Made by a program: the position numbers and the translations under genes. From Coriaria nepalensis (lineage: Eukaryota > Streptophyta > Magnoliopsida > Cucurbitales > Coriariaceae): DNA of 64,000 nt. A model generated the notes under the pieces. The model was not told the DNA's origin. It ran no database searches and saw nothing but the letters and a program-made list of their open reading frames with translations. The stretch's first letter is position 1. The number at the start of each line of letters is the position of its first letter. This document shows positions 1 through 12,700 of the stretch, piece by piece. Location of the stretch: NCBI GenBank assembly GCA_027186245.1, contig CP114488.1, positions 3,732,501-3,796,500 on the forward strand, given 5' to 3'.

Positions 1-1117
1 ACTACTTAGTGGATCTGATATATCACGTTAATGAAGAGGTACTGTATTACCTAGTAATATTTTATACCCAATTCACTTAAAAAATTTTCATTCAAATGAA
101 CGATAGCTTAAGAAGTAAAAGTCATTGAAAATACATCAGATCCAAAATAATCTCACTTCCTTAATAAACTGCCCCTTGGTTACAATCCCGCTGGATCACA
201 TGTAAGAAGTTTTGAAACCAAAGAAAGTGGCACATCTTGAGTAACCTTTGTCCAAAGAGGAAACTTGCTAGCTAGGTGAAGAATATAGGCTTTAAATATA
301 TTCCATCATGTGTACGTGTCGGTTCACCATGTTTTTGTCAATTGTCAATCGCATAAGTTAAAATATATGCAATCGGTGAAGAAGCTCGATTGGTTGATTG
401 GTTGATTGGAGAAGAAGTTAAGAAAGGAACAAGAACCGTGAGCGGAACCTGGTCCCCTTATATCAAAGCTCTATCCGTCATTTCGAACAATCAAAAGGAC
501 GGCCATGAGCATGTCAAGTTGCGTGACTTATAATTAAAAGAGATATTTGAATTATTAGGGTTATGTCTGGAACAGATAGGGTAAACGACTTTGATATATA
601 TAGTACAGGTCGGCGAGCTACCTAAGGGAACTAATTTGAGGCAAGTGGCATAGTCTTGCTCCTAAATATTATTCTTCCTCACCCTAAACAAAGAAGCAAA
701 AGGGCATCTTTTTTTATATTTATTATTGGGCAAATTACATATTCTTTGAGGTATAATTCAGTCAACCGATTTTTGATACTATTTTATGTAGAAATTTATT
801 TATTTATTATTTTATCTCATAAATTTTTTTTTTTCTTATTTGCCTTCAAATCTCTATTGATGGAGGTCGGTATGTGCACATCCGAACTCGAGACTTTCAT
901 TGATAGTGGGAGATTTGGGTGAAAATAAAAAAATATATAAAAAAAATATTTAAGAATTAATTAATTTTAGTAATTAAAAATTTAAGAAAATCCACTTATC
1001 ATTTATATAATTATGAAAATTTTATCTATGTAACATGTAATTTATTTTTTTTATGGTTGTAATTATTTTTTTTTATTTTAAGGTCAAATCTAAGTAGTAG
1101 ACTTTTTGACGTAGCAG
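1..1117 (+). other. Intron (3' part) of the NIP5;1-type gene
   Basis: AT-rich sequence with no recognisable aquaporin exon on the + strand; it ends in the acceptor used by the terminal NIP exon. An open frame at 656-922 is low-complexity and matches nothing I know. The intron start lies outside the window. Confidence 0.6.
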
Positions 1118-1313
1118 GCCATCAAGTGGTGGGTCAATGAATCCGGTCCGTACGCTTGGCCCAGCGGTTGCAGCGGCGAACTATAGGGAACTTTGGGTCT
1201 ACCTGGTGGCCCCCACCCTTGGGGCCATCGCCGGGGCGGGGACCTACACTGCCGTGAAGCTCAGAGAAGACCAGGTTACTCCACCAACCCAGGTGAGGAG
1301 CTTCCGCCGCTAG
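1118..1313 (+). CDS. NIP5-1: NIP5;1-type aquaporin (boric acid channel), last exon only
   Basis: Last exon of a nodulin-26-like intrinsic protein. Members of this subgroup are plasma-membrane channels for boric acid uptake. The exon opens after the acceptor gacgtagcag at 1117 in phase 2, encodes 64 residues and stops at TAG 1311-1313. It carries the second pore box as [13 protein letters not shown]. The box is NPV rather than NPA, and it is followed by the selectivity-filter Arg; both are typical of NIP5;1/NIP6;1. The last transmembrane helix ([12 protein letters not shown]) and the C-terminal VRSFRR end also fit NIP5;1. The exon is far richer in G+C than its flanks. Earlier exons are not in the window, so the upstream intron is at least 1117 bp. 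A possible AATAAA poly(A) signal lies about 90 bp downstream. NIP6;1 is the alternative; the ending favours NIP5;1. Confidence 0.88.
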
Positions 1314-1999
1314 AGGCGGCGGACATGTCCGTTATTGCACCTTGTATATGAATCTAGTAAGTTCCTCTCCGTATGATATGATGCCTTTAAAGCCATATCA
1401 ATAATAAAGTGGAGGAAAGAATAAAAGTTGGGGAGGCCTTGGAGGTGATGTACATGACGCCTAGTCTACGCCCCAACAGTAGTTATAAGAAGAATAATGG
1501 AATACGTCGAATTTGGTGGGTGGGTGGTGGTGGATGCTTGTCATTACATACCCATTTAAAAGACGACCTTAGCTTATATTATTATGTCTTATGGAAAAAA
1601 AGAGAGAAAAAGTTGATGGTGTTTTATTGTTTGTTTGTGCATGACGTGGTTTTTGTTTCTAAATAAATGCCGAAGACTCCAAGGCTTTGGGTGTCTATGT
1701 TTGTTAATTATTAATAAAAACATGATTATAAATAAAAGTGCATTAGCACGTTGTTTGATCGTTGTTTGATCGTAATAGATGTGGTTCCTTTTGATTTATA
1801 GATGTGATGATTAGAAATATAATTTATTCAAGTCGGTTGGTTGGTGTGACTCCCACGTGTTAGAAGCCAAGAGTTATCGATCCTGAGCCAATGAACACAG
1901 TAGGTAAGTTGGCGAATGATTAGACGAGCACTTCGAATGGAGATTGTTTGATCACTTGGACTCTATTGAGTTTCACTTTTCTTGACCACATTTACACTG

Positions 2000-2182
2000 T
2001 CAATATATAATTGGAGAAATGAATGAATAAGATCCGTCTTCTTGTACATTTGGGTTGTCGCCCGTCTGAGGATTCTTAAAGTAAATCAAGGATCCATTTC
2101 CTAGGGTACCGGAGCTGAGTCCCTTCTCACTTCTTCTTGCCTCATTGAAAAGGGCTTGATCAATAATTTTATCAAATTTCAT
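2000..2182 (-). CDS. Small hypothetical ORF, 60 residues
   Basis: An ATG-initiated open frame on the minus strand with ordinary amino-acid composition, polar and Gly/Asn-rich (for example GNGSLIYFKNPQTGDNPN). I do not recognise a family. It has no clear splice partner on either side and no obvious promoter. It could be a small gene, an exon of a degraded gene or chance. The rest of 1314-3800 shows no other coding signal. Confidence 0.2.
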   Translation of the reverse strand: MKFDKIIDQALFNEARRSEKGLSSGTLGNGSLIYFKNPQTGDNPNVQEDGSYSFISPIIY

Positions 2183-3837
2183 AATGAAATATGGTTGACA
2201 ATTGATATATGGAATTGTAAAGTCTTAGGTTAAATATTCAGTGAAGAAAATTGTTACAATACAATTTCAGTTCATAATAATTACATGTGGGTCCTTTTTT
2301 GTTTTCGTACTATAATTCCAAATACATGTAGGCCCATAATTTTACACGCTCAATATTGAATTTTTATGGGCTATGTGCATCTAATGATTTTGTTAAAGAA
2401 TTGGGTAAAACCACGGTATGATATGAACAATATGGGCTAAGTTAAAGTAGGATTTTGTTTTGGCCAAAAAAAAAACATGTAGGATTTTGTGATGGGGAGA
2501 GACCCACTTGATCAACCATATGAGCTAAGTCCCGTCTCTATCCCAAGTTGACATGGGAGACTAAGAGTTTCGTTGGTATCTACATAAGAACCAATAAAGG
2601 GGAGACCCTAGCATCAGTTATGTGTGGAATAATGGATATAGACAAAAGACTTGCTGTGCCGTTTCGTAATTATTAGATTTGCACCTTCTATAATATCAAC
2701 TGCAATTCATCTTATCCTGGTACCCATATATTTTCTATGCTTGAATGATTTTTACAATGTTATACGATTCTAGAAATTCTTATAGCTTATATCCCAAACA
2801 ATCATACTCAAGTTAGGGTTCATTTAAACTGTTATAGAATAATAATTTGATTAGCATTTACATAAAACTCATGATTGTGTACTGCCCGAAATGAGAATCC
2901 CAAAATATGTTTTCGCAAGAATGGCAGTGATAGAGTAAGAATGGTTCAGAACCGCAAGCATACATTTCATAGATGGATCCCATATAGCATTTAATATGCA
3001 CAATAATCTTCTCAAAAGAAAAATGTATAACAAAAAAATCAACACCCCACACCAAAGAGCAGTATAAGAGCATATTCAGTACGAGAGCAGTACAAGAGCA
3101 ATAAAAGAATAATAATAATAACAATAAATAAATCTTATAGTACAACTGAGTTAGTGCAGATTCTGTGACACGAAACTAGAATTTATAACTCCAAGGTTTT
3201 TAAGGGGAGGTGGCATACTTTCCATCGTGACGAATGAAAACTTGATGCTAAAGGGGGGGTGATTTGAACGCCTTGTAACACCTTCCACTTAAATTCCTAG
3301 ATAAAATAACACCTACGGTTCACAAATGGTGTAACAATTTGAGCCGCTGTTTATTGTCAAGACAAATACCTCTTATCAAGCACACCAGTGCATGCTCTTC
3401 TCTATTGTGCCAGAGATTAAGACAACATCCAGTGCATGCTCTTCTCTATTAAGACTAAATATCAAAGAAAAAAGAGGGAGAAAGACATTCAACTATAGAA
3501 AATGGCCTTCTATTAAAGTTTTGAAATCTCTATTAGACAAACTTGCAGATATGCTAGTAGTAGACTACAAACTGCCTTCAAAATAATTGAATCAATTCAA
3601 TTATAGCACTTAAATCCACAAAACCTGAAAAATGAAGGATGGTAGGCTTGACCAATCCGGTATTGTGGAAAAAATCGTAGTAATGTTCACCTTTCTCCAT
3701 TGGTTTGCACTCCTAAACAGAAAGACAAAGATAAGACTTTCAATCTATGAACTGCAGATGGCCCAATCACTAGATCCCATTTTACTTCCTCCTATAGGAG
3801 AGGAGTGGGGGAAGAGGATAATACAATACAAATAACA

Positions 3838-4356
3838 AACCTTGTCCATAGTTTCTTCTGATGAAGGATATCCTCATAATTCCTATACTCTTCCAGCCTT
3901 GTCAACCTATACTCTTCGTGTGTAATGTTCAATCTATCCGAAATACATTGAATGTCTGTTCCTTTCCTTGCTTAGGCAGAGGACGTATCAGTCACCTTTG
4001 TAAGCTGCTCGAATAGACGACCAACTATCCCGAAATGACCGACAAACATAATAAATGGCAAACAGAGTGAACTTGGACAAAAAATAATAAAATAGAAGAA
4101 CTAACCATGTCATATTCATTTTCATCCGCAACTTCATTATCTATTTCATTAGTAAAGATAAACGAACACAATACAAAACTAAAATTTGTGAAAGATAAAC
4201 AAGATTCCGTATAAAAATAGGAACAAAATTCGAAGAAAGTAGAATGATGAAATTCCTAGAAAAATTAGGGTTCATGGGATTGAAAAGAAAGGAAATGAAA
4301 GGAGAGAAGTTCATAGAAGCAGTAGTACCTGGAAAATTACTGTGATCACCGACCAT
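3838..4356 (-). pseudogene. Unidentified exon-like segments (small gene or gene fragment)
   Basis: Three pieces on the minus strand look like coding exons. First, ATG at 4356 opens MVGDHSNFP and meets a CAG/gtacta donor. Second, near 4105-4140 a tatag-type acceptor is followed by an acidic stretch (DNEVADENEYDM) and a gttag donor. Third, near 3842-3955, 38 uninterrupted residues include CISDRLNITHEEYRLTRLEE and end at an AG/gtttgt boundary with a pyrimidine-rich acceptor after it. The part between pieces two and three (about 3975-4030) is open in several frames and I could not join it with introns of normal size. This may be a small gene with an exon I misplace, or a decayed fragment. I do not recognise the family. 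Confidence 0.3.
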
Positions 4357-4659
4357 GTCAAGAATTAGAAAGTCTTAACTTTTATAATGAATATAGATAT
4401 GTAATTTTTTGGAATGAACTAAGTCCTTATCTATCTAGTGAATAGTTATGGCTGTGTTTGATTGACATGTAGAAATGGATAATCGGTGCAATTGGTAGTT
4501 GAAATACAACTGTACAAATTCATGATCATGTATCATGTACAACTGTACAAAGTTGACTTGAATTTTTTAATTCTCCTCTAAAGAAGCCCCGACATAATAT
4601 AATTTGATGATGGGAAAGAAATGAAAATAAATAATGATCGTCTTAATCGATACAATCGA

Positions 4660-5896
4660 TTAATTTTTAGTTGATTTGTAGGCATGGTACTGTTTTCCTT
4701 TTTCCTTATCAGGAGAGAATAGGAAGCAGATAGAAGATATTTGATCCCTAAAAGTCTGCAATATCTGGCTGACAGAAGGCCTAAATGAAGGTGATTGGCG
4801 AAGGCACTTAGCTGAGAGGGAAAGAACAACCCTAGCTTCTTCCGTTATAAAATCTCCCGCCAAACGTGGGTCTACAATTTCAGACAACTCCAGCGTTTCA
4901 CAATCTCCATCCCTAAGCGTTGGACCAAATACTGAAGCCAACGGCTGACCTCTTTCCGAGCAAAACGGTTCCCTTCCCGTAATGAGTTCGAGAAGAACAA
5001 TTCCGAAACTGTAAACATCATTTTTCTTCGAAGCTATTCCCGTTCTGAGGTAGTGAGGATCAGTGTAGCCTGGCGAGCCAATCATCAACTGCTTCCTTCG
5101 CATTGGACTATTTGTTGAAGAACAAGTGCAGTTGTTATTACTAGACATTACAGTTGATGAAAATCCCATTTTCGCCGATCCAAAATCGCAGAGCTTTCCG
5201 TAGAAATTCTCGTCTAACAAGATGTTTGCCGCCTTTATATCGCCGTGAACGATTTGTAGCGGGCATTTCTCGTGCAAGTACTCGATTGCTTGAGAGAGCT
5301 GGAAAGCTATAGCCATGCGTGTTTTCCACGACAGAACGGATTCTTTCTTTGATTTATGATCATGCAGCTTCTCTTGTAAGTTTCCGTTGGTTACATATTC
5401 GAATATTAAGGCACTTTCTTCTGCGATCACATTTTATGCAACGAATTAACAAACTAAAAGTACACCATGCTCTATATATAGAACAATTTTATTTTGTGTA
5501 AAATGTAATACCTTGTTGATGGCAGTAGCCGAGGAGCTTGACTATATTTTCATGGCGAAGCTGTAAAAGGATGTCTAGTTCCTGTTTGAAGACTTGGTTT
5601 AGACGTGGACTTTGACCGTAAATTTTGATGGCAGCTTTGGCTCTACTGAACGAGCCGGGGAAGTGAGCCAAATAGACGATACTGAACCCTCCAGTTCCGA
5701 TTGCTCTCGAGAAGTTCTTAGTGAAGCTCTTAATTTCCTCCCAAGTAAACTTTTGTATTGTAACAGAATGAATATTAGTAGAAGTATCAGAATTTTGTGA
5801 GGGTTTATTGCTAGAATTATCGTGATGATCAAGAACGACTCGATTGGTATTGGGTTTGCGTTTCGGTTTGAGTTTGAGAAAGTTGAGACAGGCCAT
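4660..5896 (-). CDS. Receptor-like cytoplasmic kinase (At1g33260-like)
   Basis: Probable Ser/Thr kinase of 381 residues in two exons, 5512-5896 and 4660-5420, with a 91-bp GT-AG intron in phase 1. The ATG at 5896 (MACLNF) is chosen because relatives begin with a short Cys-containing head; in-frame sequence upstream has only a TTG. Kinase motifs run in order: P-loop IGTGGFSIVYLA, Lys in AAIKIYG, catalytic loop IVHGDIKAANILLD, CDFGSAK, activation/substrate loop GSPGYTDPHYLRTGIASKK, and DVYSFGIVLLELITG. The catalytic loop reads HGD rather than HRD, so it is a non-RD kinase. There is no signal peptide or membrane helix, and the N-terminal Cys could be acylated. The sequence resembles what I recall of Arabidopsis At1g33260, down to the GNLQEKL segment after the intron. 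No frameshift or stop is seen, so the gene looks intact. Confidence 0.92.
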
Positions 5897-6138
5897 GATT
5901 TCTATTCCAAGAGGATTGCTATAGAATTCAGTAGCTGATACACAAAGGATTTTCAATTATAAAGGGTCAAAGTAGAGTTGGTGTGCCTGCTCTTTAATTG
6001 TATATTGCTTCCAAGGGAGAAGACTAGCAATCAATTTGTTAAAAGTTAATATTCTTAAAGGTTGGTGTGGGAATGTGATGGAATGGGAAGCGACGCAGAA
6101 GCTGAATTTGGGACCAAACGATTTCATAAACACACAAG

Positions 6139-6147
6139 TGTATATAG
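6139..6147 (-). promoter_or_regulatory. Possible TATA box of the RLCK gene
   Basis: A ctatatac stretch on the minus strand about 245 bp upstream of the kinase start codon. Position and sequence are plausible, but similar AT stretches are common in this window. Confidence 0.3.
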
Positions 6148-6149
6148 AC

Positions 6150-7390
6150 CAAATAACATCAAAGGCCAGGAACTACAGACAAATAGACACCCGGGTCAAT
6201 ATTTAATTAATTTTTTAATTAAATTTTGAGATGCGATTGAAATGAACAGGAATGGGTGTTCCTATAATTGAAATGCCCAGTCTTCTAGGCAAAATCTGAC
6301 ACGCTTGATTCTGCTTAGGAGATTCCCCTTGAGAATAACACCCCCCCACCAACAGGACAGTGTGCAGTTTACTGAAATTTTGTGACTACGTACATAACAG
6401 ACAGTGAAAGTGTGATAATTAGTCGGTGAATGATTCAAAGCAATTGCATTTACAAGCAAAGGACGTCATCTATCTACACTTGCTTATATAATTTTATTAG
6501 GTTATAGAAGTTATAAAGAGAGTTGACAAACTTTCAAAGTACATCCGGGTTTATAAGTGATTTTTTTACTCCAATGATCTTAGTCTATTCGAAAATCTTA
6601 AGATCTTTGTTATAAATATTATGGTTGTTCATTTAATTATATAACTCTTTACATTGAATATAATTCAATTCCACAACTCTCTAACCCTTAAAAATTTTAT
6701 TCTATTATTTATATATATTAATTAGGTTTTCTTAATTTTTTTATAACTTATAATCCCGAATAATCTATAAATTTTTTAAGAGTTTCGAAATATACAAATA
6801 CAATAAAATATTTTATTATCTATATTTTCTCCCTAATATCTGTTTTATTTTATAACATGTTATCCATATGTTAACTCTACAACAAATTGGTTTTTGTAAT
6901 TTTAGTTTAATTTTAACTTCAATTAAGAATTGATATTATGGTGTGACTTATTAGAAGATGTAAAAAACCGTTGATGCTAGAAGCAAAATATCTTTCTCCC
7001 CTCATTTGTATTAATCTTACAATTTGACATTCTTTGTATTTTGTGTCATTATTATTTTTCCCTATTGCCCTAATATTTTCTAGGATCTTGAGAATTTAAT
7101 TTATCTACAACGCTATAAGGATCCTGATCTTACTCGTGGTTGGCTTTAAATTACTACCTCAATTATTGTACTATAAATGAACTCCATCATCCTACATATC
7201 AAAGTATAACAACAATCATAGGGTCAAATCATCATATTGACTGTTCTTTTTCGTCCTCCAATTATATTAATTTGATGTGAAATGTTGGGCCAAAGTTTAA
7301 TCTTTATGTTATAAGAATAACTTATTGTATCTTTCAACAATTTATTTGAATCGTTAATTTTTCAAATGTGATTTTAGTCAAATGGACATT
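6150..7390. other. AT-rich intergenic DNA, no gene seen
   Basis: Region upstream of the kinase gene. Short open frames only, with no splice-joined coding pattern and no recognised element. Confidence 0.5.
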
Positions 7391-9740
7391 TAAGCTAGGA
7401 GTTATTGTATTACAGCTATTAGGATTTGCATTTTATAGTTTGTATATGATTAGCCTTGACTCTATGAGGTAATTATTTAGGTTTTATTTCCTAGATTAAT
7501 TAGCTTTTATGGATTTTATTTCCTAGATTAATTAGATTTATTTATTTTTCCTTTTTTTTTTCCTTTATCTATTATTGTGTCAGATCATATCATCTTTTAT
7601 AATACAATTGAACAAATTCATCATCATTCTATATATTATATGATATCAGTGCCTAAGAACTAATTTCCCTTCATAGCTGACAATGCCATTCCATGAGCTA
7701 CTCATAGTGACAAAAATATATATGCCTAGTCCAACCAAACTCAAGCTTAAAGCTGTATAATCTATTTTCCTCGGAGGAGACCCTACTTCCCTTCTATAAA
7801 CTCGATGACAATAACAACTTGCAGTGGGCTCGATACATAAAAATTGTCATATGTGGCCGCAACAACCTAGGGTACATCACGAAAGAGCTCATGCATCTAT
7901 TGCCACAAATCTACCATATAAAATATGGCTAGCTGAGAAATCCATTTTTCTTGCTAGGCTCATTAATTCAATTGAGCCAAAGATCAGGCAACGCTTATCC
8001 TTTTTTCAAAAATGCCAAGGATATTGGGGATGTTGCTCGCCAAATTTATTCTAATCTTAGTAATGCCTTACAAATATTTGAACTTCATTCGAAACAGAAA
8101 GAAATGAAACAAGACACAAAAATTGTTACTAAATATTTTTTTAACTTGGAGGATCTTAGCAAAAGCATAACTTATTTTTTAAAGATGATTCCACTTATAC
8201 TGAATGTAGAATTAAACGGTGACGAAAACTTGAAGATGAAGATTATGACTTTCTTTCTAAACTCAATTTGGATCTTGATGAAGCTCGTAGTTAAGTGGTA
8301 AGTCACACGCTATTTCTAGATGCTGAATAGGCTATTTTTTAAGGTTCATTGCGAGCAAAGCCTATACAACATGATGCTTTCTAATGATAGCCAATCTAAC
8401 AAATCAACTCTTGAAGGATTTACTCTTGTATCCAAGTATCATCCTTCTAATGGGCCTGTCACCATGAATCTCGATCAAATTACCGAGGTGAACATATGTG
8501 GTGTGATCACAACAATTGTCATGTCCATAACTGAGAGATTTGGTGTCAGATTCATGGTAAACTAACTAACTAGGTCCCTTGGCGACAGTTTGAAGGAAGA
8601 GATGGAAAATAGGTTGACAGTGGAGTCTATCAATCAAACGGTGACTAAGCTAGTATTGTTTCTTTCATTGGTGTCTCACCTCAGTTCAACAAAGAACAAG
8701 TGGAATATTTATGTAGCCTTCTTAATCAGTGGAATATTTATGTAGCCTTCTTAATCAATCTTCTCCACAAATCTCATCCTTCTCTAGTGCTAATCTAAGG
8801 TCATGTTTTATTGCTCATTTTAGAAAATTTCACTCCACTTTGAACTCTTCGTTTACTCAGGAACCTTACATTTTTTATTAAGAGGCCTCCAATCTTATGA
8901 AATGTTGTCATTATCTCTTTTCCTCATATACTCCATGTAATAATGGGGCCACTATTAAAATTATAGATGGATCTGTCTTTTGTTACAGGAATCTCAGAAT
9001 CTTACCCTTAAATATGTCCTATATGTTCTATCATTAAAATGCAATTTGATTTATGATAGCAAAGTTACTCATGATAATCATTGTGTTGCTAAATTCATGT
9101 CTTTATCATATCATTTTCAAGAGCTATCGTTGGGGATGATGATGGGATGTGTTAGGGTTCATGATGGACTTTTAATTCTTTGAAGATTAAAATAAAAAGA
9201 ATAGAAAACTCTTGTGTCGGGTGTTGCTTATATTTCTACTTCTAGTTTGAGGGAAACTATGTTATGGCAATATAAACTTGGCCATCCCAACTTTACTTAC
9301 ATACAATGTTTGTTACCTTATTTATTTGATAATACAAGTTCAATTTCTTTCCAATTTGAGATATGTCTACTTGCTAAACACACCCACACTTATTTCCCTC
9401 CTAGACCATATACACTATCATTCCTTTCTCCTTGATCCATAGTGACATTTGGGGTCCATCTAAAGTTACGACTTTATCACATTCATTAATGATCACACAC
9501 GAATTTTGGTTGTACCTTCTCCGAGAAAATCATAAACATGCTGCTAAGTATTTAAGAATTTCAGCAACATGATTCAAACCCAGTTCCAAACCAAGATCTA
9601 TGTGCTCAGAACTGACAACGGCAAATAATATTTTCACTTGATCTAGGGTGACTATCTGTTGCATAATGGAATCATTCATAAAATTTATTTGTTATAGGTT
9701 GCTCGTGCCCTTATCTTTACAATGAACATCCCAAAATACT
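7391..9740 (+). mobile_element. Broken Ty1/copia retrotransposon (LTR, gag, GAG-pre-integrase, start of integrase)
   Basis: About 7.39-7.64 kb looks like a copia LTR end: AT-rich, with a repeated ttttatttcctagatt segment. It is followed at 7641-7655 by tgatatcagtgcc, close to the common initiator-Met tRNA primer site. Gag-like coding follows in shifting frames at 7.95-8.33 kb. At 9214-9435 the frame reads LWQYKLGHPNF and CEICLLAKHTH, a GAG-pre-integrase signature. After stops it continues into an integrase start (HSDIWGPSK, near 9440-9640). Stops and frameshifts are frequent. Nothing like the integrase core, reverse transcriptase or a 3' LTR follows 9740. It is an old, 3'-truncated copy that cannot encode a working polyprotein. 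Confidence 0.8.
8699..8756 (+). repeat. Perfect 29-bp tandem duplication
   Basis: Two identical 29-base units, 8699-8727 and 8728-8756, inside the decayed copia element. The identity suggests a recent slippage event in non-coding DNA. Confidence 0.9.
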
Positions 9741-12700
9741 TGTGAGGCTGCCATATGAAAATATTATGAATGCATGATGAATGGGGAATTTACATTGCAA
9801 AATGTAATTGTTTTATCAATACAAAAATATAGAATGCGGATGTGTCATAAGTAAGGATATTTCGAAGATGAAAGAACGGTAATTTAAATTGCAATAAAAT
9901 AAAGTGCGGGTAAATTAAAGATAGAAACATAAATTGCAGTAAGATAAATTACACATAAATTAAAGGCTAGATAATTAGAATGTGCATTAATTTAAATAAT
10001 AAAAAAAATAAAATCATTTTATTAAATTAAAGACGTGTAGCATAATAGGAATTGATTTAACTTAAATTACACGACGAAAGAAGTGATATAGAGTATTTAA
10101 CGGGTTACACTAGTCATGAACATTAAGTCTATTGAATGAAAAATTAAAAAGAATACTGCAAATTTTCTGTGGTGAGTTGAGTGTTTGGGCATTAAGAATG
10201 CTCGATGAATCACACAAGCAGGAGGCCTATGGATCAACAAGAAAATTCATCAGAGATTATTTTTTAGGCTTTGGCCCGAGAGAGATGAATCAATGTTCGG
10301 TTCATCGCTAGTAGTTGCGTTGTGCTAGTTGCGTTGTGCTAGTTGCTTTTGTGGAGGCTTTTATTTATAGGCATCGAATAAGTGGGCGGCAAGTCGATCA
10401 ATTGCTAGAAAAATCATTCTTGAAATTCGAATTTTCCCCTTTAAGCCACTAAAAAATACCTACTTTGGTGGAAAACCCTAAAATAAGTTAAAAAGCCTCT
10501 TATCTTTACAAACTAGCTCCTGGCTTTGTATGAAAACCCCTTGAATTAAGCCAATCCACATCCCTTCTTTATGGATGAGTCCATTCAATTTGATGATATG
10601 CCCTTGGATTTACTAAAAACCCCCTTCTATATTATTGGAAGACCCCTAAACCAAGTAAAAAATCTTCCTACTTTGCTGATCAGTCCCTAAAAATTTCAAA
10701 AAGATACTCAAAACAATGGAAAAATATGGTTGCACGGCGGACTTGGCCGTGCATCCATATGATCGGTTGGCCATCTACGCTAGACCAATCCTTGGCCAAT
10801 GGGTCCATAGGGGAGGGGGGATGGCCGAAATTAAGGCTTAATTTAGCATACTTTATCACATATTTGGTTGATTTCATTAATTATTTTTTTATGGTTTTTT
10901 CCACGTCATTTAACACTTGCAAAATTTATAATTTTGGCATCAACAAATGTCCACGTTTATCCCTCTTATTAAATAATCATGAAAATATCAGGGAGAAAGA
11001 ACACAGGTGTCTCTATACATTTGACCCGTTTTTTCTTTATTTGGCCGACCCTAACAATTATGGCCGAATCAAATTCATGAGACTATATGGTCAGGTTTTG
11101 AGATCTACTATAGGTGTTGAGGAGGCAGACATTGATCTTGGGTTGATGGAAGTCATATGGATTGCAATTCAAATTTTCTCCTTTCACACAGATTAGGCTC
11201 TTTTCTACTTTTATTACTTCACTATACTTTGTATGTTAACTTTCTTGGATCGGTTGAGGGGCTAATCCTTAATGACTTTCACCACTTTTGTAGTTGGGTA
11301 AGCCTAGTGGTCGATCCTTTCTTGAATATTTTGACTTTTGTTACGGCTGGTATTTTATTTAATTTGACACCAAGGGAGCAACTATATAGCCAAACATCCT
11401 CTTCGTTAAATATTTTCGCACATTATTGAAATGTAATGCTTCAGATAAAAGCTATTATGTTGCTTATATTGCATTAAACCTTCAAGAATTTCCATTGAGT
11501 AAGCATTATTAGAAAATGCATGTTGCATTCGGATAGGTCTTTCCAAATTGGGAGCCCATTGGCCATAGGCTTTTGACACACCTATTTGTCCAATTGGTAA
11601 TAGTACCTTCCAGATTAGGTCTCTGCTTGCAAATGACTTAACTTTTACCCTTTCGTTATATGCTCTAATGACTATTTTTATGAGTCATCAAGCATTCAAC
11701 ACATCCAATCTTTTTTCTCTTTCCAACTCTTTAAACTCAATATGCATTAAGCTAAATAATTGGGGGGGGGGGGGGGGGGTTAGATCGTTTTGAAGGGTAA
11801 TCCTTAGAGACTTTTGTTTAGTTTTCGGTAATAATTGTAGCTCCCTAAAAGCTAATATGACCTCGATCCAACACGTTCTTCAATTTGTTCAGGATCTCAC
11901 TAGAGTAAAATTCCTTTTTAGTTTGTAAAACATCATGACCATATACTAAAGAATAATGCATAGTACACGTATTAGTTTTTTGTGTCATGTTGCAAGCCCA
12001 TATGTTTGGTCTTACGAGATCATGCTAGGGGGGTTGATTTATCTTTTCTCAAACGGTTGAGATAGAACCACAAATAATTATTATACAATTTACATTTGCT
12101 TTTCATACCATCTTATCAATCTTTGTGACATTTTAATTTTTTAAGGAGAAAATACTTTTAGCTAAATTTTGATCAAGTCAAATATTTTATGTTTAGCCAA
12201 AATTAATTATTACTCGATCGAAATTTATATTTAATCTATTATTTATTTATTCAATTTTATCTAATAGTTTAATTATCACCCGATTTACATTTATTTCGAA
12301 TCTTTTACTAAACGTTCACAAAATTCTAGCTTCAGCAAAAGAATGTATGTTGTACCGCAATGCAATTCTATACCTAAGTATAACTTTTACTAGATATTAT
12401 ACAATACAAAACACATTGCGTAGAACATAAACCTATAATGTTCATGTGCATCTTATTACCATTTTAACTGTTCATGTGCATTTACAAGCAACTTATTACC
12501 ATTTTAATTTTTCTTTTTCAAAATAATTTTTTAACGCCAAGTCCCTATATCTTCTCGAATTCACCTATGTAAGAGACAAACGCCCAACTCTTCCATTTTT
12601 TTTATTTTCCATTTCCAGTGATTAATTGAAAATATAAGATGTTCTGATTATTCATCGATTTCTAATGTTTTTAGTAAATGGCTCGAGACTGACAATCTTA

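Noticed and set aside
656..922. 88-codon frame near the left edge
   Set aside because: Hydrophobic low-complexity translation of T-rich intron DNA; no aquaporin motif.
5897..5956. Extended N-terminus of the RLCK starting near 5956
   Set aside because: The first codon there is TTG, and related proteins start at the short Cys-containing head, so ATG at 5896 is preferred.
10726..11196. 156-codon open frame
   Set aside because: No recognisable family or promoter; surrounding DNA is repeat-like, so chance or an unknown repeat is more likely.
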